64,000 nucleotides of DNA from Candidatus Omnitrophota bacterium (GCA_022711115.1 JAKLFP010000007.1:62001-126000); one strand, 5' to 3'. Shown: positions 25,054 to 34,694, counted from the stretch's first letter. A program made the numbers and translations. The notes: generated by a model not told the origin, from the letters alone.

Positions 25054-26136
25054 GTGGCCAAATCTAAAAAGAAATCCCGCGAAGATCTTTATGGTTCCAA
25101 AATCATCCAGGAGGATATTGTCCAACTGGCCAAGCATCTCAAAGACCAGCTGAAACACTTTGAAGGAAAAACCTTTCTGGTGACCGGGGCCGGAGGGTTT
25201 TTGGGCAATTATATCGTCCTTCTTTTTCGCTATCTCAATAAATATGTGCTGAAGAAAAAACTCTCAGCCGTCCTGCTCGATAATTTCATCACGGGTTATG
25301 AACAGCATATCCTTTCGGATGAAAATCTGACCTTCCAAAAACATAACGTGATCGAACCTTTTAAGACGGATAAAAAGATCGATTATCTGATCCACGCTGC
25401 CGGTATTGCCTCGCCGGTTTATTACACCAAATTTCCGGTCGAGACGATGGATGTCGGAACTATCGGGACGCGCCATATGCTGGATTTGGCGCGCGAAAAG
25501 AAAGTGAAGAGCTTTCTTTTCACCAGTTCCAGCGAAGTCTATGGAGATCCGGACAGTAAATTTGTGCCGACGCCGGAGACTTATTTCGGAAATGTTTCCA
25601 TTACCGGTCCCCGCGCGTGTTATGACGAATCCAAGCGTTTTGGCGAAACGATGTGCGTCACTTATTGGAATGTTTACAGAGTACCGGTCAAGATGGTGCG
25701 GCCGTTTAATGTGTATGGACCCGGGATTCGGCCGGATGATTATCGGGTGCTGCCGAATTTTATCGAACACGCACTCAGAAAAGAACCATTGCCGATCCAC
25801 GGGGACGGTCGCAACACCCGCTCGTTTTGTTACATCAATGACGCGATTGAGATGATCTTCCGCGTGTTATTCTCGAAAGCTCACGGAGAATCATTCAATA
25901 TTGGGAATCCTGAAAAAGAGATCTCGGTCGAAGAACTGGCCCAATATGTGGTGAAGGCGATGCCGTATCCCGTCAAGATCGTTCATATCGATCCGCCGCA
26001 CGCCGTGTATTCCAAGAGCGATCCCAAACGCCGCTGTCCCGACATTTCCAAAGTACAAAAGGCTATGGGATTCAAACCTCGCTATGGGTTGAAAGATGGG
26101 CTCGCTCGGACGGTGGCCTGGTTCCAGGAAAGTTAA
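25054..26136 (+). CDS. NAD-dependent epimerase/dehydratase, UDP-glucuronate decarboxylase-like
   Basis: A 360-residue extended SDR enzyme. The NAD loop is TGAGGFLGNY near residue 45, the catalytic segment has TSSSEVYGDP, and the Tyr-x3-Lys pair sits in GPRACYDESKRFGE, a text typical of UDP-xylose synthases. Those convert UDP-glucuronate to UDP-xylose through a 4-keto intermediate. A long N-terminal stretch (about 40 residues) precedes the NAD loop. The GTG start has AAGGAA upstream. It is the first gene of a four-gene sugar cluster. Confidence 0.75.
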   Translation: MAKSKKKSREDLYGSKIIQEDIVQLAKHLKDQLKHFEGKTFLVTGAGGFLGNYIVLLFRYLNKYVLKKKLSAVLLDNFITGYEQHILSDENLTFQKHNVIEPFKTDKKIDYLIHAAGIASPVYYTKFPVETMDVGTIGTRHMLDLAREKKVKSFLFTSSSEVYGDPDSKFVPTPETYFGNVSITGPRACYDESKRFGETMCVTYWNVYRVPVKMVRPFNVYGPGIRPDDYRVLPNFIEHALRKEPLPIHGDGRNTRSFCYINDAIEMIFRVLFSKAHGESFNIGNPEKEISVEELAQYVVKAMPYPVKIVHIDPPHAVYSKSDPKRRCPDISKVQKAMGFKPRYGLKDGLARTVAWFQES

Positions 26137-26153
26137 TTTTCAAAACAAGGAGA

Positions 26154-26576
26154 ATGATGCACATGGAATTAGAAACAGTAAAACATATTCAGCCGGCTTT
26201 TGTAGATGCGCGAGGAGAGATTATCAATGTTTTTGAGGGGACAACAGGACATGTTGCTTACATTACTTCCAAAAAGGGGTCTGTGCGCGCGAACCACTAC
26301 CACAAAAAGGATGTTCAATATATGTATCTTATCAGCGGCGCTTATGACAGCTATTGTTGCGATGTAAGCGATCCTTCGAAAAAACAGGTTCTCAAGGTAA
26401 AGCCCGGCGATATCGTGAAAACGCCTCCGTTGGTGGCCCATGCCCAGAAATTCACGGAAGATTCCGTGTTTCTTTCTCTGACGACACGGGAGCGTGAAGA
26501 AGGGAAGTATGAAGAGGACACGATTGCCTATGCGGTGATCGAAGGTTATCTTAACAAAGAACTGAAAGCAAAATAA
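26154..26576 (+). CDS. Cupin-fold protein, sugar epimerase/isomerase-like
   Basis: A 140-residue cupin with the first metal-type motif in RANHYHKKDVQYMYLI and the second in TPPLVAHAQKF. Its location between an NDP-sugar dehydratase and an SDR suggests a sugar epimerase or ketoisomerase, as in WbbJ/FdtA-like or RmlC-like families; the exact reaction is unknown. Three in-frame ATGs (26154, 26157, 26163) lie after AAGGAG. Spacing favours 26157 or 26163. Confidence 0.6.
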   Translation: MMHMELETVKHIQPAFVDARGEIINVFEGTTGHVAYITSKKGSVRANHYHKKDVQYMYLISGAYDSYCCDVSDPSKKQVLKVKPGDIVKTPPLVAHAQKFTEDSVFLSLTTREREEGKYEEDTIAYAVIEGYLNKELKAK

Positions 26577-26612
26577 CCCGAGCCCTTTTCTTTTCTCCTT
26601 TTGAGGTCTATC

Positions 26613-27335
26613 GTGAATCAAATCGTTGTGATGACAGGCGTGTGTGGCGGGTTGGGTGTGGAGCTTGCCAGAAAGTTTCTCCGGTCGGGTGATACGGTTT
26701 TTGGTATCGACATCAGAAAAAATAAGGCGGTACTGGCATCTTTCGGGGTTCCCCGGTTCAAATTTTTAGCGTGTGACCTTACCTCGGAAAAAGAAATAAA
26801 AACTTTGTTTAAAAAAATACAAAAACAGGCCGGGCGGATGGACCTTCTGATCAATAATGCCGGTTATTGCGGTCCGTTGACGCGTGTGGAAGATCTTTCC
26901 CTTAAAGATTTCCGCAAACACATGCAATGCAATCTGCTTTCGGCATTTCTGATGTGTAAATACGCTATTCCCGAGATGCTCAAGCAGAAACAGGCGCTGA
27001 TCATCAACGTCTCGTCGATGGCAGGAACCCGTGCGGTGCCTCGTCTTATGGCATATTCGGCAAGCAAGTTCGGTGTTTTGGCGCTTTCGCAAAGCATCGC
27101 CAAAGAAAATTTGAATACCGGATTGAAGTGTGTGACTGTTTGTCCGGGCGGGATGAATACGGAAATGCGTCGTGATCTTTTTGGTGCCGAAGACGCAGCC
27201 AGACAACAAACGCCGGAATTTATGGCGGATATGATTTCTCAAATTGCAGATGAAAAAATTCAAGTGCTGTCCGGCGGTCACATTGTGATCCGCTATGGCA
27301 AGATTACAGAAATCGCGCCGCCTCCTGCGGCCTGA
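26613..27335 (+). CDS. Short-chain dehydrogenase/reductase
   Basis: A 240-residue classical SDR. The cofactor loop is TGVCGGLG near residue 9, with NNAG near 84, the catalytic Ser in NVSSMAG, and Tyr-x3-Lys in YSASKFG. An acidic residue after the second strand (GIDIRKNK) points to NAD rather than NADP. In this cluster it may reduce a keto-sugar (inference). GTG at 26613 has GAGG six bases upstream; a TTG at 26601 would start inside that site. Confidence 0.75.
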   Translation: MNQIVVMTGVCGGLGVELARKFLRSGDTVFGIDIRKNKAVLASFGVPRFKFLACDLTSEKEIKTLFKKIQKQAGRMDLLINNAGYCGPLTRVEDLSLKDFRKHMQCNLLSAFLMCKYAIPEMLKQKQALIINVSSMAGTRAVPRLMAYSASKFGVLALSQSIAKENLNTGLKCVTVCPGGMNTEMRRDLFGAEDAARQQTPEFMADMISQIADEKIQVLSGGHIVIRYGKITEIAPPPAA

Positions 27336-27341
27336 GGTTTT

Positions 27342-28586
27342 ATGTCCTCTGATCCTTATATCAGAAAAACATGTCGTTACTGTGATACGCCTTTGGGGCA
27401 TCCGTTTCTGGACTTAGGAACCCAACCCCTGGCGAACAATCTTCCCCGAAGCGAAGATTCGGCTAAACCGGAATTTCATTGTCCGTTAGCGGTGGTCAAG
27501 TGTGAAAAATGCCATCTGGTCCAGTTGACCCATTCGGTGCCGGCGCCTCTCATGTTTGATGAGTATCTTTATGTGAGTTCCACGACGCAGACTTTTCGCA
27601 AACATTTTGCCGAGTATGCGGAAAATGTCAAAGCAAGGCTTGTAAAAAAAGACCGCCCGCTCGCGATTGATATCGGCAGCAATGACGGACTGCTTGTTTC
27701 TTGTTATGAAAAAGCAGGGATGCGAGGCGTTGGGATCGAACCCGCCAAAAATTTGGCGGCAGAAGCGAATCGGCAGGGGATTACGACGGTGAACCGTTAC
27801 TTTGACAACGAGGCCGTCACAGAAGTCATTTCAAAGTACGGCAAGGCGGATGCGATCAGCGCGAATAATGTGTTTGCGCATATCGACGATATTCAATCCG
27901 TGTGCCGGAACGTCCACGATTTACTCGCCGATGACGGTTTTTTTGTGATCGAATTTGCCTATCTTGTGACGATGCTCGAAAAAATGTTCTTTGACATGAT
28001 CTATCATGAACATGTCTGCTATATCGGGGTCACGGCTCTCAGTTTTCTTCTTCAAAGGTTTCGGATGGAAATCTTTGATATTCAAGAGATCGAAACGCAT
28101 GGCGGTTCGCTCCGGGTTTTTATTCAAAAGAAAAGCGGGCCGCGTGAGCGCACTGCCATTGTCGATAGACTTCTGCGTGAAGAAAAAGAAAAGGGATGTA
28201 TGGGGAATCAGGCGTACGCGGATTTTGCGGCCCGAGTGTTTGGTTTTAAGCAAAGATTGAATCAAATGTTGGACAAAATCAAAGAGCAGGGAAAAAAGGT
28301 GTCAGGATACGGTGCGCCTGCCAAAGCAACGACCATCATCAATTTTTGTCAGCTGACGCCCGATCAGATCAGTTACATTGTCGATGATAACCCGCTCAAA
28401 CAGGACCGCCTCGTGCCGGGGAGAAAGATTCCGATCGTGACGAGCGCTTACCTGAATGAACATCCTACGGACTATGTTCTTATCTTTGCCTGGAATTTTG
28501 CCAAAGAAATCATTGCCAAAATCGACTACCTGCGCACAAAAAACACCCGCTTCATCATTCCTTTGCCGGAACCAACCATCGTTTAA
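27342..28586 (+). CDS. Sugar C-methyltransferase-like SAM-dependent enzyme
   Basis: A 414-residue three-part protein: an N-terminal zinc-binding domain (CRYCDTPLG with a second C-x2-C in CEKCH), a central SAM-binding domain with motif I DIGSNDGLL near residue 107, and a C-terminal domain containing SGYGAPAKATT. This is the architecture of the TylC3/NovU group that methylates C-3 or C-5 of keto-sugars. It closes the sugar cluster, six bases after the SDR. Confidence 0.8.
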   Translation: MSSDPYIRKTCRYCDTPLGHPFLDLGTQPLANNLPRSEDSAKPEFHCPLAVVKCEKCHLVQLTHSVPAPLMFDEYLYVSSTTQTFRKHFAEYAENVKARLVKKDRPLAIDIGSNDGLLVSCYEKAGMRGVGIEPAKNLAAEANRQGITTVNRYFDNEAVTEVISKYGKADAISANNVFAHIDDIQSVCRNVHDLLADDGFFVIEFAYLVTMLEKMFFDMIYHEHVCYIGVTALSFLLQRFRMEIFDIQEIETHGGSLRVFIQKKSGPRERTAIVDRLLREEKEKGCMGNQAYADFAARVFGFKQRLNQMLDKIKEQGKKVSGYGAPAKATTIINFCQLTPDQISYIVDDNPLKQDRLVPGRKIPIVTSAYLNEHPTDYVLIFAWNFAKEIIAKIDYLRTKNTRFIIPLPEPTIV

Positions 28587-28658
28587 CTAGCTCCTTCGAT
28601 TGACGTTAGGATAACTTCCTGCTGAAGAACTTTGCGTCAAGGCCGATAATTTAAAACG

Positions 28659-30194
28659 ATGAAAAAAACATCTTCAAAACAGCCTCTCAAACCCAAAAAT
28701 AAAAAAAATATTTGTCCTACTGTTGCTGAGACAAAGAAGGCGATACCTGAATTGCATCAAAAATGTGGAAGCTTTTTTGAATGGTCCCACGATATGATCC
28801 AAATCTTTAAGCCGAAGGACAAGATCCTGGAAGTGAATCCCGCGTGGCGGCAAGCGCTTGAATATTCAGAGGACGACCTGGCCGCTCTTTCGGCTTTGCA
28901 GCTCATTCATTCTAGAGACAAAAAAGAATGCCAGGAAGTTTTTAATGCGGTCTTGAATGATGGAAAACCGAGGAAATGGTTTGCCACGTTTCTGTCAAAG
29001 ACTGGGCGGGAAATCATCACGGAAGGCACGGTGGGCAGATGGGTGGATCCCTCGAACGTTCTCTTCGGGATTTTTCACGATGTCACAAAACGTAAAGAAT
29101 ATGAAGCATTGAAGGATGAATTTATCAGTACGGTTTCTCATGAGCTAAGGACCCCTCTGACGGTGATTCGCGAGGGAATCGCGCAGATGCAGGATGGGCT
29201 TTTGGGTGAGATTCCCGGCGAACAGAAAGAACTTCTTCATGTGGTGATTCAGAATGCGGATCGTCTCAGCCGGATCATCGAAGAACTTCTGGATGTTTCC
29301 AAACTGGAGGCCGGACATGTCCGCCTTCACCGGTCACTTTGTAATATGGTGGAAGTGGTTCGGGACGTTGTCGAAGGGTTCAAACCTGTGGCCCAAAGCA
29401 AGCACCTGGATATTCAGACGGAATGCGGCAAGGAAAAGATCGAGATCTATATCGACCGTGAAAAGATCGTTCAGGTATTGGATCATCTGCTCAATAATGC
29501 TTTAAAATTCACCCAGCAGGGAAATGTCAAAGTCGGTATACGGGAAATGAGCGATTTTGTGGAATGTAAAGTGGTGGATACGGGAAAAGGCATACCCCCC
29601 AAAGATCTTACCAGGGCTTTTGACAAATTCAGTCAGTTCGAACGGGAAATGGGGCCTGGCGACAGGGGGACAGGATTAGGGCTTCCCATCTGCAAAAAGC
29701 TTATCGAATTACACCATGGGCGAATGATGATCGACAGCTCTCCGATGAAGGGAACGAGCGTGACTTTCCTGCTTCCGAAATATGTCCAGCGTGATTTTTT
29801 CAGAGATGCGATTGGGCAGGTTATGAAAAAATGCCAGAAAGAGGGACAGTCTCTGTCCATTATCATTTTTGATCTCGTGGATTTTGATACGCTGAAAAAA
29901 AGCCTTGGGCTGAGAAAAGTGGAACGGATCGTCATGCGCATGGAACATCTGATCAATAAATCGCTCAGACGCACCGCGGACATTGCCATCAAAGATACAA
30001 AAGCGATCCTGGTTTTATTGCCGGACACCTACAAAGAAAGCGCTTATGTTGTTCTGGGCCGCCTCTCGCAACTTTTGGAGAGTTATCTTGCCCGGGAGAG
30101 GAAATCACCCAAGATCGAGATCCACAGCAGTGTTGCTTGCTTCCCGGATGAAGTGTCGGATCTGGAGAAGATCCTCAAAAAGATCTATGAATAA
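28659..30194 (+). CDS. PAS histidine kinase with a degenerate GGDEF tail
   Basis: A 511-residue cytoplasmic kinase without membrane helices. A Lys-rich tail precedes a PAS domain (about 40-150). The phosphorylated His161 is in TVSHELRTPL, and the ATPase domain has DHLLNNALKF, DTGKGIP and GTGLGLPICKK. After about residue 385 a further domain shows GGDEF-like strands (SIIIFDLVDFDTLKKSLG, later ILVLLP), but the signature site reads IKDTKAI, so cyclase activity is unlikely. It may bind nucleotide or act as a contact domain. A receiver gene follows by 26 bp. Confidence 0.8.
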   Translation: MKKTSSKQPLKPKNKKNICPTVAETKKAIPELHQKCGSFFEWSHDMIQIFKPKDKILEVNPAWRQALEYSEDDLAALSALQLIHSRDKKECQEVFNAVLNDGKPRKWFATFLSKTGREIITEGTVGRWVDPSNVLFGIFHDVTKRKEYEALKDEFISTVSHELRTPLTVIREGIAQMQDGLLGEIPGEQKELLHVVIQNADRLSRIIEELLDVSKLEAGHVRLHRSLCNMVEVVRDVVEGFKPVAQSKHLDIQTECGKEKIEIYIDREKIVQVLDHLLNNALKFTQQGNVKVGIREMSDFVECKVVDTGKGIPPKDLTRAFDKFSQFEREMGPGDRGTGLGLPICKKLIELHHGRMMIDSSPMKGTSVTFLLPKYVQRDFFRDAIGQVMKKCQKEGQSLSIIIFDLVDFDTLKKSLGLRKVERIVMRMEHLINKSLRRTADIAIKDTKAILVLLPDTYKESAYVVLGRLSQLLESYLARERKSPKIEIHSSVACFPDEVSDLEKILKKIYE

Positions 30195-30220
30195 CGGGAA
30201 AACCGTGAGAGATTGATTCC

Positions 30221-30595
30221 ATGGCAGAAAAAATTCTCGTGGTGGATGATGAACCGCACATTCTTTCGATGGTTTCCAGGCGATTATCGGCCCATGGGTA
30301 TGAAGTGATCGTGGCGTCTTCCGGAGAAGAAGGGATTCGAAAGGCTGAAAAGGATCCGCCCGATCTTATTTTGCTGGATCAGGTAATGCCCGGGATGCAG
30401 GGGGATGAAGTGTTGTCTCTTGTGAAAAAAAATCCCGCGATCAAAAAGATTCCGGTGATCATGTTCACGGCAGATGTCAAAAAAGTAAGAATCGGGGAAT
30501 ATCAGCTTTTGGGGGCTGCGGATTGCCTTTTTAAACCATTTACCCCTGAAGATCTTTTTTCTAAAATGGAAAAGGCTCTTGGCAAAAGCTCCTGA
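30221..30595 (+). CDS. Single-domain response regulator
   Basis: A 124-residue receiver with acidic pair in VVDDEPH, acceptor D53 in LLDQVMPG, and conserved Lys in FKPFTP. There is no output domain. It follows the PAS kinase gene by 26 bp and is probably its direct target. Confidence 0.85.
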   Translation: MAEKILVVDDEPHILSMVSRRLSAHGYEVIVASSGEEGIRKAEKDPPDLILLDQVMPGMQGDEVLSLVKKNPAIKKIPVIMFTADVKKVRIGEYQLLGAADCLFKPFTPEDLFSKMEKALGKSS

Positions 30596-30625
30596 TTTTT
30601 TAAAAGCTTCAAAACCATAAAGTTT

Positions 30626-31339
30626 ATGCCAGGTAAAGTTTGGTTTATTAAAAATATAGCTCACGAAAGGGCAGGATTGTTGGCGTTGCTCCTGGATGAT
30701 TGGCGAATAAGTTATGAGGCCGTAGACCTTGATCAGACAAGTTCTTTCCCGAGGGTGGGGAAGAAAGACGCGGTGGTGGTGCTCGGCGGTCCTGACAGCG
30801 CCAATGACGAAACGCCAAAAATCATAAAAGAAATCCAGGCAATACAAAACTATCTGAAAGAAAATATCCCTTTTTTGGGGATTTGCTTGGGCTTGCAGCT
30901 TTTAGCAAAAGCCGCGGGGGGGCGAGTCTTTAAAAATCCAGTTAAGGAAGTGGGATTTAAAGGCCCGGATCGGAAATGGTTTGAAATTTGTATGACCGCA
31001 GAAGGCTTGCGGGATCCGCTATTTCAGGGGTGGAAGGGCCCCTTCAAGATTTTTCAGTTGCACGGAGAAACCGTGGCATTAGCACCAGGCATGACGTGTT
31101 TGGCAGAGGGCGCTTTTTGTAAAAATCAAATTGTCAAAGTCCGGGAAAAAGCTTACGGTATACAGGGACACGTGGAATTGGACGAAAAAATGTTTGAGGA
31201 TTGGCTTTGCAAGGATGGCGATCTGCAAAAGAAGGACCCTGTTTTATTGCGAAGGGAATTTAAGGAAATAAAAGCTGAGCTGGAAACGAATTGTCGGATG
31301 TTATTCAAAAACTTTCTAGGGTTAAGCGGGCTGATTTAA
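30626..31339 (+). CDS. Class I glutamine amidotransferase-like protein
   Basis: A 237-residue stand-alone amidotransferase domain. The nucleophile elbow is GICLGLQLL with Cys near residue 90, and the catalytic His-x-Glu lies in QGHVELDE. GGPDSAND and QLHGE match GMP synthase-like glutaminases. The partner synthase domain is missing, so the acceptor of the ammonia is unknown. It is three bases upstream of metF, which suggests co-transcription. Confidence 0.75.
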   Translation: MPGKVWFIKNIAHERAGLLALLLDDWRISYEAVDLDQTSSFPRVGKKDAVVVLGGPDSANDETPKIIKEIQAIQNYLKENIPFLGICLGLQLLAKAAGGRVFKNPVKEVGFKGPDRKWFEICMTAEGLRDPLFQGWKGPFKIFQLHGETVALAPGMTCLAEGAFCKNQIVKVREKAYGIQGHVELDEKMFEDWLCKDGDLQKKDPVLLRREFKEIKAELETNCRMLFKNFLGLSGLI

Positions 31340-31342
31340 AAA

Positions 31343-32230
31343 ATGAAAATATCGGAATTTTATAAAAAACAGAGCCATACGATTTCTTTTGAATTCTTTC
31401 CCCCCAAGACCTTGGACGGGGAAACGAAACTTTTTCAGACCATTCGGGAGCTGAAAAAATTATCCCCGTCGTTTGTTTCCGTGACTTACGGTGCTTTGGG
31501 CAATACGCAGGCGAATACGCTTCGTATTGTTGAACAGATTAAAGACGGTATCGGACTTGAAGTCGCGGCTCACCTGACATGTGTGGCGCATCATCGGGGT
31601 GAGATCGAACATATCCTGGAAATGTTGGCTGCTAAAAAAATCGAAAACATCGTAGCGCTTCGGGGGGATCCGCCGCAGGGCGAGGCTCAGTTTAAGGCTC
31701 CGCCCAATGGATTTCATTATGCTGCCGAACTTGTGCGATTTATCAGGCAGCATCCGAAACTCGGGAAATCTTTTGCACTGAGTGTTGCCGGATACCCGGA
31801 GGGGCATCCGGAATGCAGGGATCTCAGGAAAGATCTTGAGCATTTGAAGCAAAAGGTGGAGGAGGGCGCGGACCTGGTGGTGACACAGCTTTTTTTTAGC
31901 AATAAAGTTTATTTCGATTTCGTGGAGCGTGCGCGAAAGATCGGGATTCAAGTTCCGATTGTGCCCGGCATCATGCCGGTGACCCATGGCCCGCAGATCC
32001 AGAAGTTTTCCAAGATGTGCGGGGCCGCGATCCCCCAAAAAATCAGCGAAGCAATCCTCCGCTTTGGCGACGACCAGGAGGCGATCATAAAATTCGGTAT
32101 TGCCTACGCCACGGAGCAATGTCAGGAGTTGTTGAAACAAGGCGCCCCGGGACTTCATTTTTACACTTTGAACCAATCGCTCGCGACGCGCCAGATCTAT
32201 GAGAATCTAAATCTGGCGCATGCGTCGTGA
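31343..32230 (+). CDS. metF: Methylenetetrahydrofolate reductase
   Basis: A 295-residue TIM-barrel flavoenzyme that reduces 5,10-methylene-THF to 5-methyl-THF, used in methionine synthesis and in acetyl-CoA-pathway C1 flow. Characteristic text is SFEFFPPKT (catalytic Glu), ALRGDPP (flavin contact Asp) and VTQLFF. No zinc-binding MetV-like partner lies adjacent, so E. coli-type MetF function is the simplest reading. Confidence 0.9.
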   Translation: MKISEFYKKQSHTISFEFFPPKTLDGETKLFQTIRELKKLSPSFVSVTYGALGNTQANTLRIVEQIKDGIGLEVAAHLTCVAHHRGEIEHILEMLAAKKIENIVALRGDPPQGEAQFKAPPNGFHYAAELVRFIRQHPKLGKSFALSVAGYPEGHPECRDLRKDLEHLKQKVEEGADLVVTQLFFSNKVYFDFVERARKIGIQVPIVPGIMPVTHGPQIQKFSKMCGAAIPQKISEAILRFGDDQEAIIKFGIAYATEQCQELLKQGAPGLHFYTLNQSLATRQIYENLNLAHAS

Positions 32231-32249
32231 AATTCTTGAAGAAGATACG

Positions 32250-32711
32250 ATGATGAAACAATGGCATATCGGTGAAATTCTGATTCAGAAAAAACTTATC
32301 GACTGGCTGCAACTTGAGGATGCTCTGAACGAACAGAAACGGACCAGAGAGTTTGTGGGCGAGGTGTTGGTTCGCAAACAATATGTCCCGCGTTTTCTTT
32401 TGTTTAAGGCGTTGGCGGAGCGGCACGCGATCCCGTTCGTGGATCTTTCCCGTATTTTTATCGATCCTCAATGGATCCGGCTTATCCCGAAGAGTATTTC
32501 GCTGAAGTACGGCATCGTACCTATTGAATCCCAGAATGGGACATTGATTGTCGGGATCAAAGACCCGATGGCCGTTCTGCCGGAAAAAGAGATTGCGGAA
32601 CTCGCGAAAGTGTCGCAGATTAAGACCGTGCTTTGTACCCCGGAAGCGATTGCGACAGCCATTGATGAGAACTACGGCAAACAGAATACGGAGGCAGATG
32701 CCCTTCCATGA
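32250..32711 (+). CDS. Stand-alone MshEN (GspE N-terminal) domain protein
   Basis: About 153 residues that match only the N-terminal domain of PilB/GspE secretion ATPases, with IGEILIQKKLID and a second half-repeat around VPRFLLFKALAERHAIPFVDL. In MshE this domain binds cyclic di-GMP. No ATPase domain follows; the next gene is aspartase. The protein may be a free c-di-GMP sensor for pili, which would fit the pseudopilins 1.5 kb away (inference). The start could also be 32220, inside metF. Confidence 0.7.
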   Translation: MMKQWHIGEILIQKKLIDWLQLEDALNEQKRTREFVGEVLVRKQYVPRFLLFKALAERHAIPFVDLSRIFIDPQWIRLIPKSISLKYGIVPIESQNGTLIVGIKDPMAVLPEKEIAELAKVSQIKTVLCTPEAIATAIDENYGKQNTEADALP

Positions 32712-34105
32712 AAAAAAATAATACCAGGGTTGAAAAAGATTCGCTTGGAATGACAACCGTGCCTGAGGAGGCTTATTACGGTGCCGAAACCGCGAGGGCC
32801 GTGGCAAATTTCCCTATTTCCGGTCTTCGTTTCCATAAAGAATTCATTTGGGCTTTGGCGGTGATCAAAAAAGCTTGTGCGCAGGCGAATTGTTCACTCG
32901 GCAGTCTTGATAGGCGCCGGGGAGGTGCGATCATCCGAGCGTGCGAGGAGATTATGGCCGGGAAATGGCACGACCAGTTTGTGACAGATGCCTTGCAGTC
33001 CGGCGCCGGTGTTTCTATCCACATGAATGCGAATGAGGTGATCACGAACCGCGCGCTTGAGATCTTAGGCCGGAAGAAAGGGGATTATGCTTTTCTTCAT
33101 TCTCATGATCATGTGAATATGGGGCAATCCACGAACGATGTGATCCCCACAGCGCTTCGCCTTGCGGTCTTGAAGATTTCAAAAATTTTTTCCCAAAATT
33201 CTTTGGCCTTGGAAAAAGCATTACACAAAAAAGCAAAACAGTTCGGAAGGGTTATCAAATCCGGCCGGACCCACCTCCAGGATGCAGTGCCGATTACCGT
33301 GGGGCAGGAATTCGGCGGGTGGGCCTACCAACTGGAAAAGGGACGTAAACGTGTCGGTCAGTTAACTCAATGGCTTTTGGAGCTTGGCATCGGCGGTTCT
33401 GCGGTCGGAACGGGTCTGAACACGTCATTGCGCTATCGTGCGAAAGTGATCCGGAATTTGCGGCTCTTGACAGGATTAAATGTCAAAAGCAGCCGCAACC
33501 TTTTTGCGGTGATGCAAAATGACGGGGATTTCGCCGCGGTCTCAGGCGGGCTCCGGGACTATTCACTTTCTCTCATTCAAATTGCGAATGACCTTCGGCT
33601 TTTGAGTTCCGGACCGAATACCGGTTTCGGTGAAATCCGGTTGCCGGCACTGCAACCCGGATCTTCGATTATGCCGGGCAAGGTAAATCCTGTGATACCG
33701 GAAGTGGCCGCTCAAGTCGGATATCAAGTGATTGGGAACGATGTCACCATCGCATTTGCGGCCGCAAGCGGGGAATGTGAATTGAATGTCATGCGTCCCG
33801 TGATTGTTCACAATCTTCTCCAGTCTTTTGAGATACTTAATAATACCCTAAAAATCCTCACAACGCGTTGTGTTGCTGGAATTCAAGTTGATGTTAAGAA
33901 ATGCCGGCAGTATGCCGAAAATAGTTTTGGTATAGCTGCTGCGTTAAATCCATATATCGGCTATTCCAAGGCTGCTGAATGTGTTAAAGAAGCCAAAGAA
34001 AATCAAGAAAAACTGAGTCAAGTCATTATAAATAAAGGACTTATGAATGAAAAAGTGCTAGCAAATGTTCTATCGCCTGATAACTTGACAAAGCCTTATA
34101 GTTAA
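32708..34105 (+). CDS. aspA: Aspartate ammonia-lyase
   Basis: A 465-residue member of the fumarase/aspartase superfamily, converting aspartate to fumarate and ammonia. The signature GSSIMPGKVNPVIPE has the VIPE ending typical of aspartases, whereas class II fumarases usually read TQCE. SGRTHLQDAVPITVGQEF supports this. The start overlaps the preceding stop in ATGA. Fumarase activity cannot be fully excluded from sequence. Confidence 0.82.
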   Translation: MKKNNTRVEKDSLGMTTVPEEAYYGAETARAVANFPISGLRFHKEFIWALAVIKKACAQANCSLGSLDRRRGGAIIRACEEIMAGKWHDQFVTDALQSGAGVSIHMNANEVITNRALEILGRKKGDYAFLHSHDHVNMGQSTNDVIPTALRLAVLKISKIFSQNSLALEKALHKKAKQFGRVIKSGRTHLQDAVPITVGQEFGGWAYQLEKGRKRVGQLTQWLLELGIGGSAVGTGLNTSLRYRAKVIRNLRLLTGLNVKSSRNLFAVMQNDGDFAAVSGGLRDYSLSLIQIANDLRLLSSGPNTGFGEIRLPALQPGSSIMPGKVNPVIPEVAAQVGYQVIGNDVTIAFAAASGECELNVMRPVIVHNLLQSFEILNNTLKILTTRCVAGIQVDVKKCRQYAENSFGIAAALNPYIGYSKAAECVKEAKENQEKLSQVIINKGLMNEKVLANVLSPDNLTKPYS

Positions 34106-34187
34106 ATTAAAATATAATAAGAATTTAGTTTATCACTGATTAGCAATTCTTATCATTGATTAACAAATGGAAAAGGAGAAAATAAGA

Positions 34188-34694
34188 ATGAAAAACTTAT
34201 TAATGAGAAAGAGGGAAAAGGGTTTCACCCTTATAGAAATCCTGATCGTTGTGATTATTCTCGCCATTTTGGCAGCTTTGATATTGCCAAAATTTTTAGG
34301 TCAGACGGAAAATGCGTATGTTTCAGAGGCCAATCAGATGTTGGGAGCGATAGCCCGTGCACAGGAAACCACCATGGCGATGCTCGAGACAGCCACCGGA
34401 GCTCCAGCCACCACAGGTACCGCCATTCCTACGGCGTGCCCGCTTACGGCTGCTTGTACTGCGGCCGAATGGAGTGCCATCGGGATGCAGCCGCCGCCGC
34501 CCAAAAGTCACTTTGATTACTCCTGTACCGATTCAACCTGTACCGCTGAAAGGACGGTCAATGGTGTGTTGAGTACAATTGTTTTTAACTATACGCCGGA
34601 TGTGCATACGTTTACCGCTTGCACTGGCAGCTATACGTTGAACACGTCAGGAACTGCCGGCTCGTCGGATAGAGGTTGTCGGGTCGTAACATAA
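34188..34694 (+). CDS. Type IV pseudopilin 1
   Basis: A 168-residue prepilin. The class III leader ends at KG before FTLIEILIVV, with Glu at +5 and a long hydrophobic helix. The globular part has several cysteines (CPLTAACT, YSCTDSTCT, DRGC) that may form disulfides. It is a near-copy of the next gene. ATG 34188 follows AAGGAG by nine bases. No assembly genes are in the window, so its pilus or secretion machine is elsewhere. Confidence 0.88.
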   Translation: MKNLLMRKREKGFTLIEILIVVIILAILAALILPKFLGQTENAYVSEANQMLGAIARAQETTMAMLETATGAPATTGTAIPTACPLTAACTAAEWSAIGMQPPPPKSHFDYSCTDSTCTAERTVNGVLSTIVFNYTPDVHTFTACTGSYTLNTSGTAGSSDRGCRVVT

